From: Leifsonia sp. Root112D2
Lineage (GTDB): Bacteria > Actinomycetota > Actinomycetes > Actinomycetales > Microbacteriaceae
Direction of reading: 5' to 3'
Assembly: GCF_001424905.1 (NCBI RefSeq)
Contig: NZ_LMCU01000001.1
Span: 2,101,480 to 2,165,479 of the forward strand
Length of the DNA stretch: 64,000 nucleotides
Shown: one piece after another, positions 29,923 to 38,369 of the stretch
Layout: each line of letters starts with the position of its first letter
Position numbering within the stretch: the first letter of the stretch is position 1
Notes under the pieces: model-generated
What the model saw: the letters and a program-made list of their open reading frames with translations, nothing else
What the model was told of the DNA's origin: nothing
The model's database searches: none
Translations under genes and position numbers: made by a program

Positions 29923-32512
29923 GCGTCAGTGTGTCCTTCGCGGCCTTCGTGACCGCGTCGAGGCTGAAGGGCCATGCCCGCGTCTCGTGTCGCTGCCACA
30001 GCGGCGTCTGGTCGACGTAGTTCGGGTGAAAGGTGTGGCCGGACTCGCCCGTGAGATTGATCCAGGTCGAGCGGTCGAAGTCACCGAGGTCTATCACCTG
30101 ACGCATCGAGGGAACGATGGTCACCTCGTAGCCGAGCGCTGCGTTCCAGCCGGTGGCATCCACTACCGCCGAACCGCCGCTCAGCTCATACGGACCCCGG
30201 TTGAACAGGGCCTCGATGGGCGCGACGCCCGAGCTGCCGAAACTCGCATTTCGCAGTTCGAGAGTGTGGATGTCGCCCCAGCGCCACGCGCCCGGGTCGG
30301 CGCCCATCAGCTGCACGGCTTCGTCGTACGCCTGCTTTGCGGCGTACGCGAACATGTCGTCACGCCCCGAGAGGCCGAGTTTCTCGTCCGACCACCAGGG
30401 CGAGTTCGGTTGGGCGGCGAGATGCTTCACCACGGAGAACCAGCGATCACCACCCGTCGGCTGGGCCGAATCCGGCAGCTTGCGCCCGAAGGCGTCGTTC
30501 AGCAGATTTTTCCAGAAGATGGCGAAATAGGCTGCCGCAGCGCTGTCTGCGTCGTCGTGGTGATTCCAGTTCTCCAGCAACTCCGCGCCGCGTTTGGCGT
30601 CTCCGGTGAGTCTCAACGACGACAGCAAGGGTGCAATCTCGGCGGCGTTGGCATCCTCATTGTCGTTCTGCAGCCGAGCCATGTCCTTCACGGTGAGCTT
30701 TGTGCCGTCGGCGATGGCGGCGGCGAGCGTGGCCGTAATCTCGTTGGCTCGATACCCCGCATCCCAGTCCTTCGTGAGCATGGTCGCAAATTGCGGGCCG
30801 ACGATGGCGTTGTTGGCCGTGGCGATGAAGCCCTTGGCCGGGTTGAGTTCGCTGGGCAGCGTGTCGAAGGGGACGAAGCCTGTCCAGTCATGTGCACTGG
30901 TCCAGCCCGCGGCGGGCGTCGTGCCGTCTCCCGCGGCGCGAATCGGAACCTGACCGGGCATCTGGTAGCCGATGTTGCCTTCGGTGTCGGCATAGATCAG
31001 GTTCTGCGACGGCACCGTGAACAGCCGGGCCGCGTCGCGGAACTGCTCCCAGTTCGTGGCGGCATTCAGCGCGAAGATCGCGGAGGGGGTGGTGCCGGCT
31101 GTCAGCGCTGTCCACTGCAGCGAGAGCTGATAGCCGTTCTTCGGTGCGTCCTCCGCCTGCGAGTCCGCGTCGGCGATCTGCGTGAACGATTCCATCGCAT
31201 TCGTCACGAGCGGGCCGTGGCCCGTGGAGCGCACCGTGATGTGCACATCCTTGCCGCCGGCCACCGTGATGGTCTCTCGCCTGGTCGTCAGCGGCAGCTT
31301 CTTACCGTCGAGCTCGTAGCTGTTGCCGGTCACCTTCTCCAGGTAGAGATCCGTGACATCCGGGCCGGCGTTGGTAAAGCCCCAGGCGATGTGGTCGTTG
31401 TGGCCTATCACCACGCCCGGCAGCCCGGAGAAGCTGAAGCCTGCGACATCGAAGGGGCAGGATGCCGTGACCGCTCGGCAGTGCAGGCCGATCTGGTACC
31501 AGACCGACGGCTCCACGGCGCCCAGGTGCGGGTCGTTGGCCAGCAGTGGCTTGCCGCTGGCGGTGTGGCTGCCCGCCACGACCCACGAGTTGGAGCCGAT
31601 ATCGGTGCCAGCGGGGCCGAGCAGCTTTGGAACGGAGGAGAGAGTGGTTTGCAGCTGTTCGAGGGGCGCCACGGCATCAGCGCGCAGCGTCTGCTCGGAT
31701 GCCGCATCGCCGGCGCTGGGCTGGGTGGCGGCGGCGGGGGCGGCATCCGCAGCGGCATCCGGAGCAGTCGAGGCGGCGTCCAGGCCACCGCCGAATGCGG
31801 TGATGGTCGGATGCTCGCCGTACGGATACGGCGGGTACAGCTCCGAGATCTGCGCGTCGGTGAGCGTGCTCTTCAGCAGGGCGCGGTCGACCTCCGCGGT
31901 GAGATTAGAGCGCAGGTCCCAGGCCATCGCCTTCAGCCAGGCCACGGAATCGACCGGAGTCCAGGGCTCAGGTTCATAGCCCGGGTGCTGCAGGCCGAGC
32001 ACGGCGTATTCGAGCGACATGTTCGCGCCCTTGTGCGTCTTCAGGTAGGCATTCACCCCGTCGGCATAGTCCTGGTAGTAGGCGAGTGACTTCGTATCCA
32101 TCGCGGCGACTTCCTTCTTCGCCACCTCGCGCCAGCCGAGCGTTCGAATGAAGGTGTCGGTGCCGACCTGGCTGCTGCCGAAGAGCTCGGCCAGTCGACC
32201 CGCCGTCACGTGCCTGCGAAAGTCCATCTCCCAGAAGCGGTCCTGTGCGTGCACATACCCCTGCGCCTCGAACAGATCGTGCGCGCTCGACGCGACGATC
32301 TGTGGGATGCCCGCGTCGTCACGATAGACCGTGACCGGCTTCTGCAGGGAAGTGATCTCTATGGTGCCGCCGAGCTGCGGAAAGGAACGGGTGACCATCC
32401 AGTAGCTGAGCCCTGCGGCGATGATCGCCAGGGTCAGCAGCACGATGAGTGTCGCGCTGACAACCTTGATAAATCGGTGCCGATGACCGATGCGCGGTGC
32501 GTCTGCCCCCAC
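29912..32512 (-). CDS. Penicillin acylase family Ntn-hydrolase, membrane-anchored
   Basis: 866 aa precursor. The N-terminal signal-anchor (VVSATLIVLLTLAIIAAGLSYW) is followed by an alpha-chain with the YVHAQDRFWEMDFRRH motif, a Pro/Ala-rich spacer peptide, and the beta-chain whose nucleophile serine is in IGSNSWVVAGSHT. Downstream LLANDPHLGAVEPSVWYQIGL and IVGHNDHIAWGFTN-like (VVIGHNDHIAWGFTN) are typical. Members hydrolyse amides such as beta-lactam side chains or acyl-homoserine lactones; the substrate cannot be predicted. GTG start with GAGGGG five bases upstream. It precedes no partner gene in its own direction. Confidence 0.92.
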   Translation of the reverse strand: MGADAPRIGHRHRFIKVVSATLIVLLTLAIIAAGLSYWMVTRSFPQLGGTIEITSLQKPVTVYRDDAGIPQIVASSAHDLFEAQGYVHAQDRFWEMDFRRHVTAGRLAELFGSSQVGTDTFIRTLGWREVAKKEVAAMDTKSLAYYQDYADGVNAYLKTHKGANMSLEYAVLGLQHPGYEPEPWTPVDSVAWLKAMAWDLRSNLTAEVDRALLKSTLTDAQISELYPPYPYGEHPTITAFGGGLDAASTAPDAAADAAPAAATQPSAGDAASEQTLRADAVAPLEQLQTTLSSVPKLLGPAGTDIGSNSWVVAGSHTASGKPLLANDPHLGAVEPSVWYQIGLHCRAVTASCPFDVAGFSFSGLPGVVIGHNDHIAWGFTNAGPDVTDLYLEKVTGNSYELDGKKLPLTTRRETITVAGGKDVHITVRSTGHGPLVTNAMESFTQIADADSQAEDAPKNGYQLSLQWTALTAGTTPSAIFALNAATNWEQFRDAARLFTVPSQNLIYADTEGNIGYQMPGQVPIRAAGDGTTPAAGWTSAHDWTGFVPFDTLPSELNPAKGFIATANNAIVGPQFATMLTKDWDAGYRANEITATLAAAIADGTKLTVKDMARLQNDNEDANAAEIAPLLSSLRLTGDAKRGAELLENWNHHDDADSAAAAYFAIFWKNLLNDAFGRKLPDSAQPTGGDRWFSVVKHLAAQPNSPWWSDEKLGLSGRDDMFAYAAKQAYDEAVQLMGADPGAWRWGDIHTLELRNASFGSSGVAPIEALFNRGPYELSGGSAVVDATGWNAALGYEVTIVPSMRQVIDLGDFDRSTWINLTGESGHTFHPNYVDQTPLWQRHETRAWPFSLDAVTKAAKDTLTLKP

Positions 32513-32596
32513 GGCACCCCCTCGTGTCCACCCTCAGCCTTACCCCAGCGTATCCGTTCGACAGGCCTGCGACGGTTTCGGCGACGAGCATCTCCG

Positions 32597-33583
32597 TCAG
32601 CGGGGCTCGTCGATTCTGAAGAGACGGCGGGCGTTGCCTTCGGTGAACTTCGCTCGGTCTTCGTCGGTGTCGAATTCCGCCAGAAAATTCTGAATATCGG
32701 GCTGGGTGGGGCGTTGAAAGGGGTAGTCCGTAGAGAAGAGCAAGCGGTCGATCGACGTGGCTTCCAGTGCGTGGTGGAGCAGTGCCGTCTCGAACATGCC
32801 GGAGCTCGTAATGAAGACGTTCGACCGGATGTAATCGGAGACTTTCCGTTCCAGCCCGGCGATGCGGGAGAGGCCATTGACCCGGTCTTGCCAGAACAGC
32901 AGCAACTCGCCCCAGTGGCCAAGAACGATGTGAAGCTCGGGGTGTCGATCGAAGGTGCCCCGAACGATGAGTCGGAGCGCGGCGACGGCGGCTTCGAGAT
33001 GCCACCCCCAGCCGAAGGTCGAAAGGGCGAGCTCGGTCATCGGGTCGAACCCGGAGTAGGCCGCCTGGCGGAGCACGCGCGAGGGAATCTGGGGATGGAT
33101 GAAGATCGGCTGCCCCAGGCGTGCGGCGGTGGCAAACACATCGTCGTAGCGAGGATCGTCGAGTGCTGTCTCGCCGGTGCGTCCGTAGACCATGGCGCCG
33201 ACGAAGCCGAGTGCGGCGGCACGTTCCAGTTCGTCGGCTGCCGCGCCTGGGGCGGCCATCGGCAGGGTGCACAGGGCGCGCAGCCGGGACGGATGACGGC
33301 GCACCGCGTCGGCGGCGAAGTCGTTCGTCTCGCGGCTGAGCGAGAGTGCATCGGCAGCAGCGAGCGGACCCGTTGCGGGCGGGGCGAGCGAGAGTATCTG
33401 CATGTCGATGCCCTGCTCATCCATGGCCGCGATTCGCCCATCTCCGATGTCGTGAAGGCGCTCACGATTATCACCTATCTCGTTGAACGCCAGGCTCTCG
33501 TCGCGGTCTTCTTCGCCCAAGCCCTGCAGGGCTGCCGTCAGCGCGGGTGTTGTCCAGTGTTCTTCGATGGCGATGACTGTCAC
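32597..33583 (-). CDS. Amidohydrolase-fold protein of the ACMSD / 2,6-dihydroxybenzoate decarboxylase type
   Basis: 328 aa TIM-barrel. The first metal site reads IAIEEHWTTP: Glu-x-x-like rather than the HxH of classical amidohydrolases, as in gamma-resorcylate decarboxylase relatives. Other ligands are probably the histidine in PIFIHPQIP, the histidine in IVLGHWGELLLFW and the aspartate in LLFSTDYPFQ. Likely a non-oxidative aromatic-acid decarboxylase or a related hydrolase; substrate unknown. GTG at 33583 chosen because AGGA lies five bases upstream and homology starts here; an upstream ATG frame lacks family sequence. Confidence 0.85.
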   Translation of the reverse strand: MTVIAIEEHWTTPALTAALQGLGEEDRDESLAFNEIGDNRERLHDIGDGRIAAMDEQGIDMQILSLAPPATGPLAAADALSLSRETNDFAADAVRRHPSRLRALCTLPMAAPGAAADELERAAALGFVGAMVYGRTGETALDDPRYDDVFATAARLGQPIFIHPQIPSRVLRQAAYSGFDPMTELALSTFGWGWHLEAAVAALRLIVRGTFDRHPELHIVLGHWGELLLFWQDRVNGLSRIAGLERKVSDYIRSNVFITSSGMFETALLHHALEATSIDRLLFSTDYPFQRPTQPDIQNFLAEFDTDEDRAKFTEGNARRLFRIDEPR

Positions 33584-33689
33584 AGTCGTCCTTTCGCATT
33601 CCTGACGCACACCGTCACTCGACGGGGATCGAATGGAGCATAGTATCGACAATCACGAGGTGAAATTCGCAGCGCGGGAGGCCGACGGC

Positions 33690-34670
33690 TCAGGCGTGCA
33701 GGGCCGTGTTGAGCTGGATGCCGCTTCCCGAGCGGGCGAGCACCTCGACGGCGCCCGTGAGCGAGTTGCGGCGGAACAGCAGATTGGGCACGCCAGAGAG
33801 CTCGACGGCCTTCACCAGCTGCGCGGCTCCGTTCGCACTCGGCGCCGAGCCGACCACGGTGACCTTGGTGCCGGCCGTCACGTAGAGTCCGGCCTCCACG
33901 ACGGTGTCGTCGCCGAGCGAGATTCCGATGCCCGAGTTGGCGCCGAGTAGGGCGCGCTCGCCGATCGACACGCGCTGCGTGCCGCCGCCCGAGAGGGTGC
34001 CCATGATGGATGCCCCGCCACCGATATCCGAGCCGTCGCCGACCACGACGCCCTGCGAGATGCGACCCTCGATCATGGATGCGCCCAGGGTGCCCGCGTT
34101 GTAGTTCACGAAACCCTCGTGCATGACGGTGGTGCCGGGGGCCAGGTGCGCACCGAGGCGAACGCGCGAGGCATCCGCAATGCGTACGCGATCGGGTACG
34201 ACGTAGTCGGTGAGCCGGGGGAATTTGTCGATACCGGTGGTCTGGATGCCGGCCCGCTGCAGGGACGGGCGCAGGCGCTCGTAGTCGGCCGGCAGCACGG
34301 GGCCGGCATTCGTCCACGCCACGATAGGCAGCTGGGCGAAGATGCCGTCGAGGTTGAGGGAATTCGGCTTCACGAGAAGGTGGGAGAGCAGGTGCAGCCG
34401 CAGGTACGCATCCGATGTCGAGCGTGGTGCAGCCTTCAACTCGATCTCGACGGTGACGATGTCCACGTGTACGTTGCGGCGCGCATCGTCGCCCGCGAGC
34501 TCCTCCAGCTCGGATGGCGCGATCCAGCGGTCACGGCCGGCAGGCAGCGTGCCGAGTTGAGGGCGTGGGTACCACGTGTCGAGCACGGTGCCGTCGGCTG
34601 CCACCGTGGCGAGGCCGTAGCCCCAGGCGTGCGTGGGCGCGGGAGATTCTGCGGGAACGTCGGAGGCCAT
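33690..34670 (-). CDS. dapD: Tetrahydrodipicolinate N-succinyltransferase (actinobacterial type)
   Basis: Adds succinyl from succinyl-CoA to tetrahydrodipicolinate. 326 aa. The C-terminal half is a left-handed beta-helix of hexapeptide repeats (VRLGAHLAPGTTVMHEGFVNYNAGTLGASMIEGRISQGVVVGDGSDIGGGASIMG). Sequence matches the actinobacterial DapD group rather than the E. coli one. No ribosome site; TAATCT ends seven bases before the ATG, so the mRNA is probably leaderless. Divergent from dapE with only 17 bases between the start codons. Confidence 0.96.
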   Translation of the reverse strand: MASDVPAESPAPTHAWGYGLATVAADGTVLDTWYPRPQLGTLPAGRDRWIAPSELEELAGDDARRNVHVDIVTVEIELKAAPRSTSDAYLRLHLLSHLLVKPNSLNLDGIFAQLPIVAWTNAGPVLPADYERLRPSLQRAGIQTTGIDKFPRLTDYVVPDRVRIADASRVRLGAHLAPGTTVMHEGFVNYNAGTLGASMIEGRISQGVVVGDGSDIGGGASIMGTLSGGGTQRVSIGERALLGANSGIGISLGDDTVVEAGLYVTAGTKVTVVGSAPSANGAAQLVKAVELSGVPNLLFRRNSLTGAVEVLARSGSGIQLNTALHA

Positions 34671-34675
34671 GCCTC

Positions 34676-34682
34676 TAGATTA
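34676..34682. promoter_or_regulatory. Symmetric bidirectional -10 element for dapD and dapE
   Basis: TAGATT (34676-34681) sits exactly at -12 to -7 of the dapE GTG. Its opposite-strand neighbour TAATCT (34682-34677) sits exactly at -12 to -7 of the dapD ATG. The two hexamers overlap by five bases and predict leaderless transcripts starting 18 bp apart. Confidence 0.7.
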
Positions 34683-34687
34683 GTAGG

Positions 34688-35773
34688 GTGCCCCTCGACC
34701 TCAGCGCGACCTCAGCCGATCTCACCCGCCAGCTCTGCGACATTGAGTCCGTCTCGGGCAACGAGGCGACGCTCGCCGACGAGATCGAGGCCGCGTTGAG
34801 CGGGCTCAGCCACCTTGAGGTGATTCGCGATGGCGACACCGTGGTGGCACGCACCGCCCTCGGCCGGGCGCAGCGTGTGATGATTGCCGGACACGTCGAT
34901 ACGGTGCCGGTGAACAACAATTTGCCGACCCGCTCCGAGACGATCGACGGTGTCGACTACCTCTGGGGTCGTGGCACGGTGGACATGAAGGCCGGCGTTG
35001 CCGTGCAGCTCAAGCTGGCCGCAGAACTCACCGAACCCGTCGTCGACGTGACGTGGATGTGGTACGACCATGAAGAGGTCGAAGCCAGTCTCAACGGCCT
35101 CGGGCGCCTCGCGGCCCATCGCCCCGATCTCTTCGAGGGTGACTTCGCCATTCTCGGAGAACCCACCAACAGCACCGTCGAGGGCGGCTGCAACGGCAAC
35201 ATCCGCATCGAGGTGCGCACCTTCGGCCTGCGGGCGCATTCGGCGCGCGCGTGGGTGGGCGAGAATGCCATACACAAGGCCGCGCCGATACTTAACTTGC
35301 TCGCGGCATACATGCCACGCGAGGTGGAGGTCGAGGGGCTCGTCTATCGCGAGGGGCTCAACGCCGTAGGAATCACGGGCGGAATCGCGGGCAACATCAT
35401 TCCCGATGAGTGCATGGTGCACATCAACTACCGTTTCGCGCCCGATCGCACGGCCGCCGAAGCGATCGAGTATCTGCGCGGGCTGTTCAGTGAGTACGAC
35501 GTCACCGTCATCGACGAGGCCGACGGCGCGCGCCCCGGGCTCGATGCGCCGCTGGCCCAGGACTTTCTTGCGGCGGTCGGGGGAGAGGCGCGCCCCAAAT
35601 ACGGCTGGACAGATGTCGCGCGCTTCTCCGCGCTCGGCGTGCCCGCCGTCAACTACGGTCCTGGTGACGCCCTCAAGGCGCACGCGGACGACGAGCGCGT
35701 CGCCCTGGCGCAGATCGCCGACTGCGAGGCGGGTCTGCGTGCGTGGCTGACCGCCTCGGGTCGCCTTGGCTGA
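34688..35773 (+). CDS. dapE: Succinyl-diaminopimelate desuccinylase
   Basis: Zn-dependent M20 peptidase-family enzyme that yields LL-diaminopimelate. 361 aa. Metal/catalytic residues: H in IAGHVDTVP, D in GRGTVDMKAG, the EE pair in YDHEEVEAS, the E of LGEPTNSTVEGGCNG and the C-terminal H in GDALKAHADDERVAL. GTG start without a ribosome site, leaderless from the shared promoter with dapD. The downstream glycosyltransferase TTG overlaps its stop by eight bases. Confidence 0.96.
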   Translation: MPLDLSATSADLTRQLCDIESVSGNEATLADEIEAALSGLSHLEVIRDGDTVVARTALGRAQRVMIAGHVDTVPVNNNLPTRSETIDGVDYLWGRGTVDMKAGVAVQLKLAAELTEPVVDVTWMWYDHEEVEASLNGLGRLAAHRPDLFEGDFAILGEPTNSTVEGGCNGNIRIEVRTFGLRAHSARAWVGENAIHKAAPILNLLAAYMPREVEVEGLVYREGLNAVGITGGIAGNIIPDECMVHINYRFAPDRTAAEAIEYLRGLFSEYDVTVIDEADGARPGLDAPLAQDFLAAVGGEARPKYGWTDVARFSALGVPAVNYGPGDALKAHADDERVALAQIADCEAGLRAWLTASGRLG

Positions 35774-36971
35774 CCTTTCACGACCCACCACGATTCTGCG
35801 GCTGTGGTGGGTCAAGGTCATCCTTGTCTTCGCGGCTTCGCGCGTGGTCACCACGATCATGCTGCTCGTGCTCGCCAGCGTGCAGGGCCTCAACCCGTGG
35901 ACGGCTTCGCATCCCGGCTACTTCGACTTCGCGTCGATCTGGGACGGCCGCTGGTACAACATTGTGCAGATCGCCGGCTATCCGGCGCAGCTGCCGCTCA
36001 GCGACACCGGCCAGGTCACGGAGAATGCCTGGGCGTTCCTGCCCGGCTACCCCGGCGCCGTCGGCATTCTCATGTTCCTCACAAGACTCCCGTGGCCGGT
36101 CGCGGCCGTGGTCGTTTCGCTGGCCTTCGCGCTCGGGGCAGCGCTCCTGTTCTACCGGATGCTGGTGCCCAGGATCGGCGCATCCGCTTCGCTTTTCGCT
36201 GTGGTGCTGTTCTGCGTCGCGCCCGTCTCGCCGCTGTTCCAGCTGGCCTATGCGGAGTCGATGTACATCTTCTTCCTGATCCTCGCACTCATGCTGCTGA
36301 TGCGGCGACGATACGGTGCTCTGCTACCGGTGGTCGCCGTCATGGCGTTCGTGCGTCCGAGCGGTCTGGCCTTCGCGCTCGCGCTTGGACTGCATGTGAT
36401 CTATCGGTGGGTGCGGCGGCGACACGACCCGTTCCCGGTGCGCGAGCGGGTCGCATCCGTTCTCGCCGTGGTCTTCAGCGGGATTGCCGGGCTGGCCTGG
36501 CCGGCGATAGCGGGCCTGGCAACGGGCAACTGGTCCGCATACACCGACACCGAGCTGGCGTGGAGGGCGGCGTATATCGGCTACACACCACTGGTGCCGT
36601 TCGGGGCGTGGATCCAGGGCGCCCAGTGGTGGTTCTCGACCATGCTCGCTCTTCCGGACTGGCTGGGATATCTCTCGCTTGGCCTGCTCGTCGCGGCGTT
36701 CGCCGTCACCCTCTTCGTTCCTGCGGTGCGCAGGCTCGGCGTCGATCTACGGCTCTGGCTTGCCTCATACGGGCTCTATCTTCTGGCGGTTTTCTTTCCG
36801 CAGTCGAGCACCTTTCGACTGCTCATGCCGATGTTCCCCCTGCTCGGTGCGGCGGCCGTTCCGCGAAGCCGTGTCTACCGGGTGGCGATGGTGCTCGTGC
36901 TCCTCGCACTGCAGTGGGGATGGCTTCTGATCTGCTGGGGGGTAGACGGATCGGACTGGACGCCGCCGTAA
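35766..36971 (+). CDS. PIG-V-like polytopic mannosyltransferase
   Basis: 401 aa with about ten hydrophobic helices. The first extracytoplasmic loop has FASIWDGRWYNIVQIAGYP, the DGxxY/F signature of GT-C/PIG-V polyprenyl-phosphate sugar-dependent transferases; FVRPSGLAFALALGLHVIYRW and FRLLMPMFPLLGA follow. Probably mannosylates a lipid or protein at the outer face of the membrane. The TTG start (ADLSRPTTILRLWW) overlaps dapE and lacks a clear ribosome site, so the true start could be a little downstream. Co-transcription with dapE is likely. Confidence 0.82.
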   Translation: MADLSRPTTILRLWWVKVILVFAASRVVTTIMLLVLASVQGLNPWTASHPGYFDFASIWDGRWYNIVQIAGYPAQLPLSDTGQVTENAWAFLPGYPGAVGILMFLTRLPWPVAAVVVSLAFALGAALLFYRMLVPRIGASASLFAVVLFCVAPVSPLFQLAYAESMYIFFLILALMLLMRRRYGALLPVVAVMAFVRPSGLAFALALGLHVIYRWVRRRHDPFPVRERVASVLAVVFSGIAGLAWPAIAGLATGNWSAYTDTELAWRAAYIGYTPLVPFGAWIQGAQWWFSTMLALPDWLGYLSLGLLVAAFAVTLFVPAVRRLGVDLRLWLASYGLYLLAVFFPQSSTFRLLMPMFPLLGAAAVPRSRVYRVAMVLVLLALQWGWLLICWGVDGSDWTPP

Positions 36972-37053
36972 TCGGGCCGGGCCGGCAGCGCCGAATTTTC
37001 CTCACGCGCGCCGATAGCCGATAATGGAAGGACATCCACGAAAGGGGACCTGC

Positions 37054-37227
37054 ATGGCGGCCATGAAGCCGAGGACCGGAGACGGGCCAATGGAGGCTGT
37101 GAAAGAGGGTCGGCTCATCATCGTGCGCGTGCCGCTCGAAGGTGGAGGCCGACTTGTCGTCTCCGTGAACGATGCAGAAGCCAAGGAACTTCACGACGCC
37201 CTCGCGAGCGTCGTGAAGCCGAGCTAG
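37054..37227 (+). CDS. DUF3117 small protein
   Basis: 57 aa. The highly conserved actinobacterial core MAAMKPRTGDGPMEAVKEGR and RVPLEGGGRLVVSV is intact. Function unknown. The ATG at 37054 is selected because the family begins MAAMKPRTGDGP and AAAGGGGA lies six to seven bases upstream. An earlier in-frame ATG gives ten unrelated residues. Monocistronic. Confidence 0.92.
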   Translation: MAAMKPRTGDGPMEAVKEGRLIIVRVPLEGGGRLVVSVNDAEAKELHDALASVVKPS

Positions 37228-37239
37228 GAGCGCGTAAGA

Positions 37240-37872
37240 CTACTCAGCGATTTTGGTGATCTGCAGGAGACCGTCGCCGATGGGCGAAAGCGCGCTGATA
37301 ACGGCGCCGGATGCGGCGGTCTCCGTCACCACCGTTCGATAGCCCGTCGTGATGTCGTCGCGCTGCGTGGGGTCTGAGACGCGACCCTTCCAGAGGGCGT
37401 GCGCCACCAGGACGGTGCCGCCGGGGCGGGCCAGCCGCAACCCGTGTTCGACGTACTCGATGACGGACTGCGGATCTGCGTCGACGAAGACGATGTCGTA
37501 GGAGTTCTCATTCATGCGCGGCAGCACGTCCAGCGCGCGGCCCGTGATGAGGCGAACCCGATTGGCCGCGATGCGCGCCTCGGTGAAGAGTGCACGTGCG
37601 TGCTGCTGGTGGTCGAGTTCGGTGTCGATCGACGTGAGCATGGCCTGCGTGGCACCGGTCAGCAGCCACAGGCCGGATACGCCGACTCCCGTGCCGATCT
37701 CGACGATGTTCGCGGCCCCCGTTGCGGCGGCGATAACCGCGCTCTGTGCCCCGACCGCCGCTGCTATCGGCTCGATGCCTAATTCCAGCGACTGCTGGCG
37801 CGCCTTGGTGATTACCTCACTCTCGGAAATGATCTCGTTGGCGAACTTCCAGTTCGATACCTTGTCTGACAC
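37240..37872 (-). CDS. O-methyltransferase (class I SAM-dependent)
   Basis: 210 aa of the COMT-like methyltransferase_3 family. SAM-binding motif VEIGTGVGVSGLWLL, acidic residue region MLTSIDTELDHQQHARALF, and IVFVDADPQSVIEYVEHGLRLARPGGTVLV. GTG at 37872 with GGGAGAG three bases upstream. Related to M. tuberculosis Rv1220c, which lies near tatB in that genome; substrate unknown. Divergent from tatB across 81 bases. Confidence 0.9.
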   Translation of the reverse strand: MSDKVSNWKFANEIISESEVITKARQQSLELGIEPIAAAVGAQSAVIAAATGAANIVEIGTGVGVSGLWLLTGATQAMLTSIDTELDHQQHARALFTEARIAANRVRLITGRALDVLPRMNENSYDIVFVDADPQSVIEYVEHGLRLARPGGTVLVAHALWKGRVSDPTQRDDITTGYRTVVTETAASGAVISALSPIGDGLLQITKIAE

Positions 37873-37953
37873 GCACTCTCCCGTGGTCCTTCTGATCAGA
37901 ATAAGGCCCGAACCCATAGCATCCGTGGAGGCTGCACAGGTTAGTCTGAACTG

Positions 37954-38340
37954 ATGTTCAATGGGCTGAGTTTCGACAAGCTGCTGATCGTGGGTGTGAT
38001 CGCTGTCTTTGTGCTGGGCCCTGACCGTTTGCCGCACTACGCCAGGCAACTCGCCAGGCTCGTCAAGAGCCTGCGCACCATGGCTGATGGCGCCAAGGAT
38101 CGTATGCGCGAGGAGATGGGTCCAGACTTCGATGACGTCGACTGGAAGAAGCTCGATCCGCGCCAATACGATCCGCGCCGCATCATTCGTGAGGCCCTGC
38201 TCGAAGACGACGAGCCGATCTCTTCGGGCATCCGACCGGCCGGGTCGAGCGATTCGAGCGATGCTGTGGACTCCGCAGTAAAGGAACCGCAGATGCTCGA
38301 GGCCGGAGCGCATCCGCCCTACGACGCCGAGGCCACCTGA
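37954..38340 (+). CDS. tatB: Sec-independent translocase subunit TatB
   Basis: 128 aa. N-terminal membrane helix with FDKLLIVGVIAVFVLGPDRLPHYARQLARL, the TatA/B hinge (GPDRLP), then an amphipathic helix and an acidic tail ending HPPYDAEAT. Part of the Tat receptor complex, needed for EfeB in this window. TAGTCT ends seven bases before the ATG and there is no ribosome site, so a leaderless mRNA is likely. The 3' end (38298-38351) is repeated at 38783-38837 beyond the PIN gene. Confidence 0.93.
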   Translation: MFNGLSFDKLLIVGVIAVFVLGPDRLPHYARQLARLVKSLRTMADGAKDRMREEMGPDFDDVDWKKLDPRQYDPRRIIREALLEDDEPISSGIRPAGSSDSSDAVDSAVKEPQMLEAGAHPPYDAEAT

Positions 38341-38351
38341 GCCGGTCGTTT
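38298..38351 (+). repeat. Direct repeat copy 1: tatB 3' end and flank
   Basis: 54 bp covering codons EAGAHPPYDAEAT, the TGA and GCCGGTCGTTT. Aligns with 38783-38837 with six substitutions and one single-base indel. Four of the substitutions are silent third-base changes and the other two fall in one codon (CAT to CGG). Confidence 0.85.
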
Positions 38352-38369
38352 AACTCGGTCGCCGAGTAA

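Noticed and set aside
29873..32089. A 738-codon open frame on the plus strand opposite the penicillin acylase gene
   Set aside because: It mirrors the codons of the acylase gene on the other strand, has no domain or hydrophobic pattern, and is the usual artefact of high-GC coding DNA. The same applies to the long frames opposite pepP (45267-47291), mrp (41693-42934) and typA (20090-21757).
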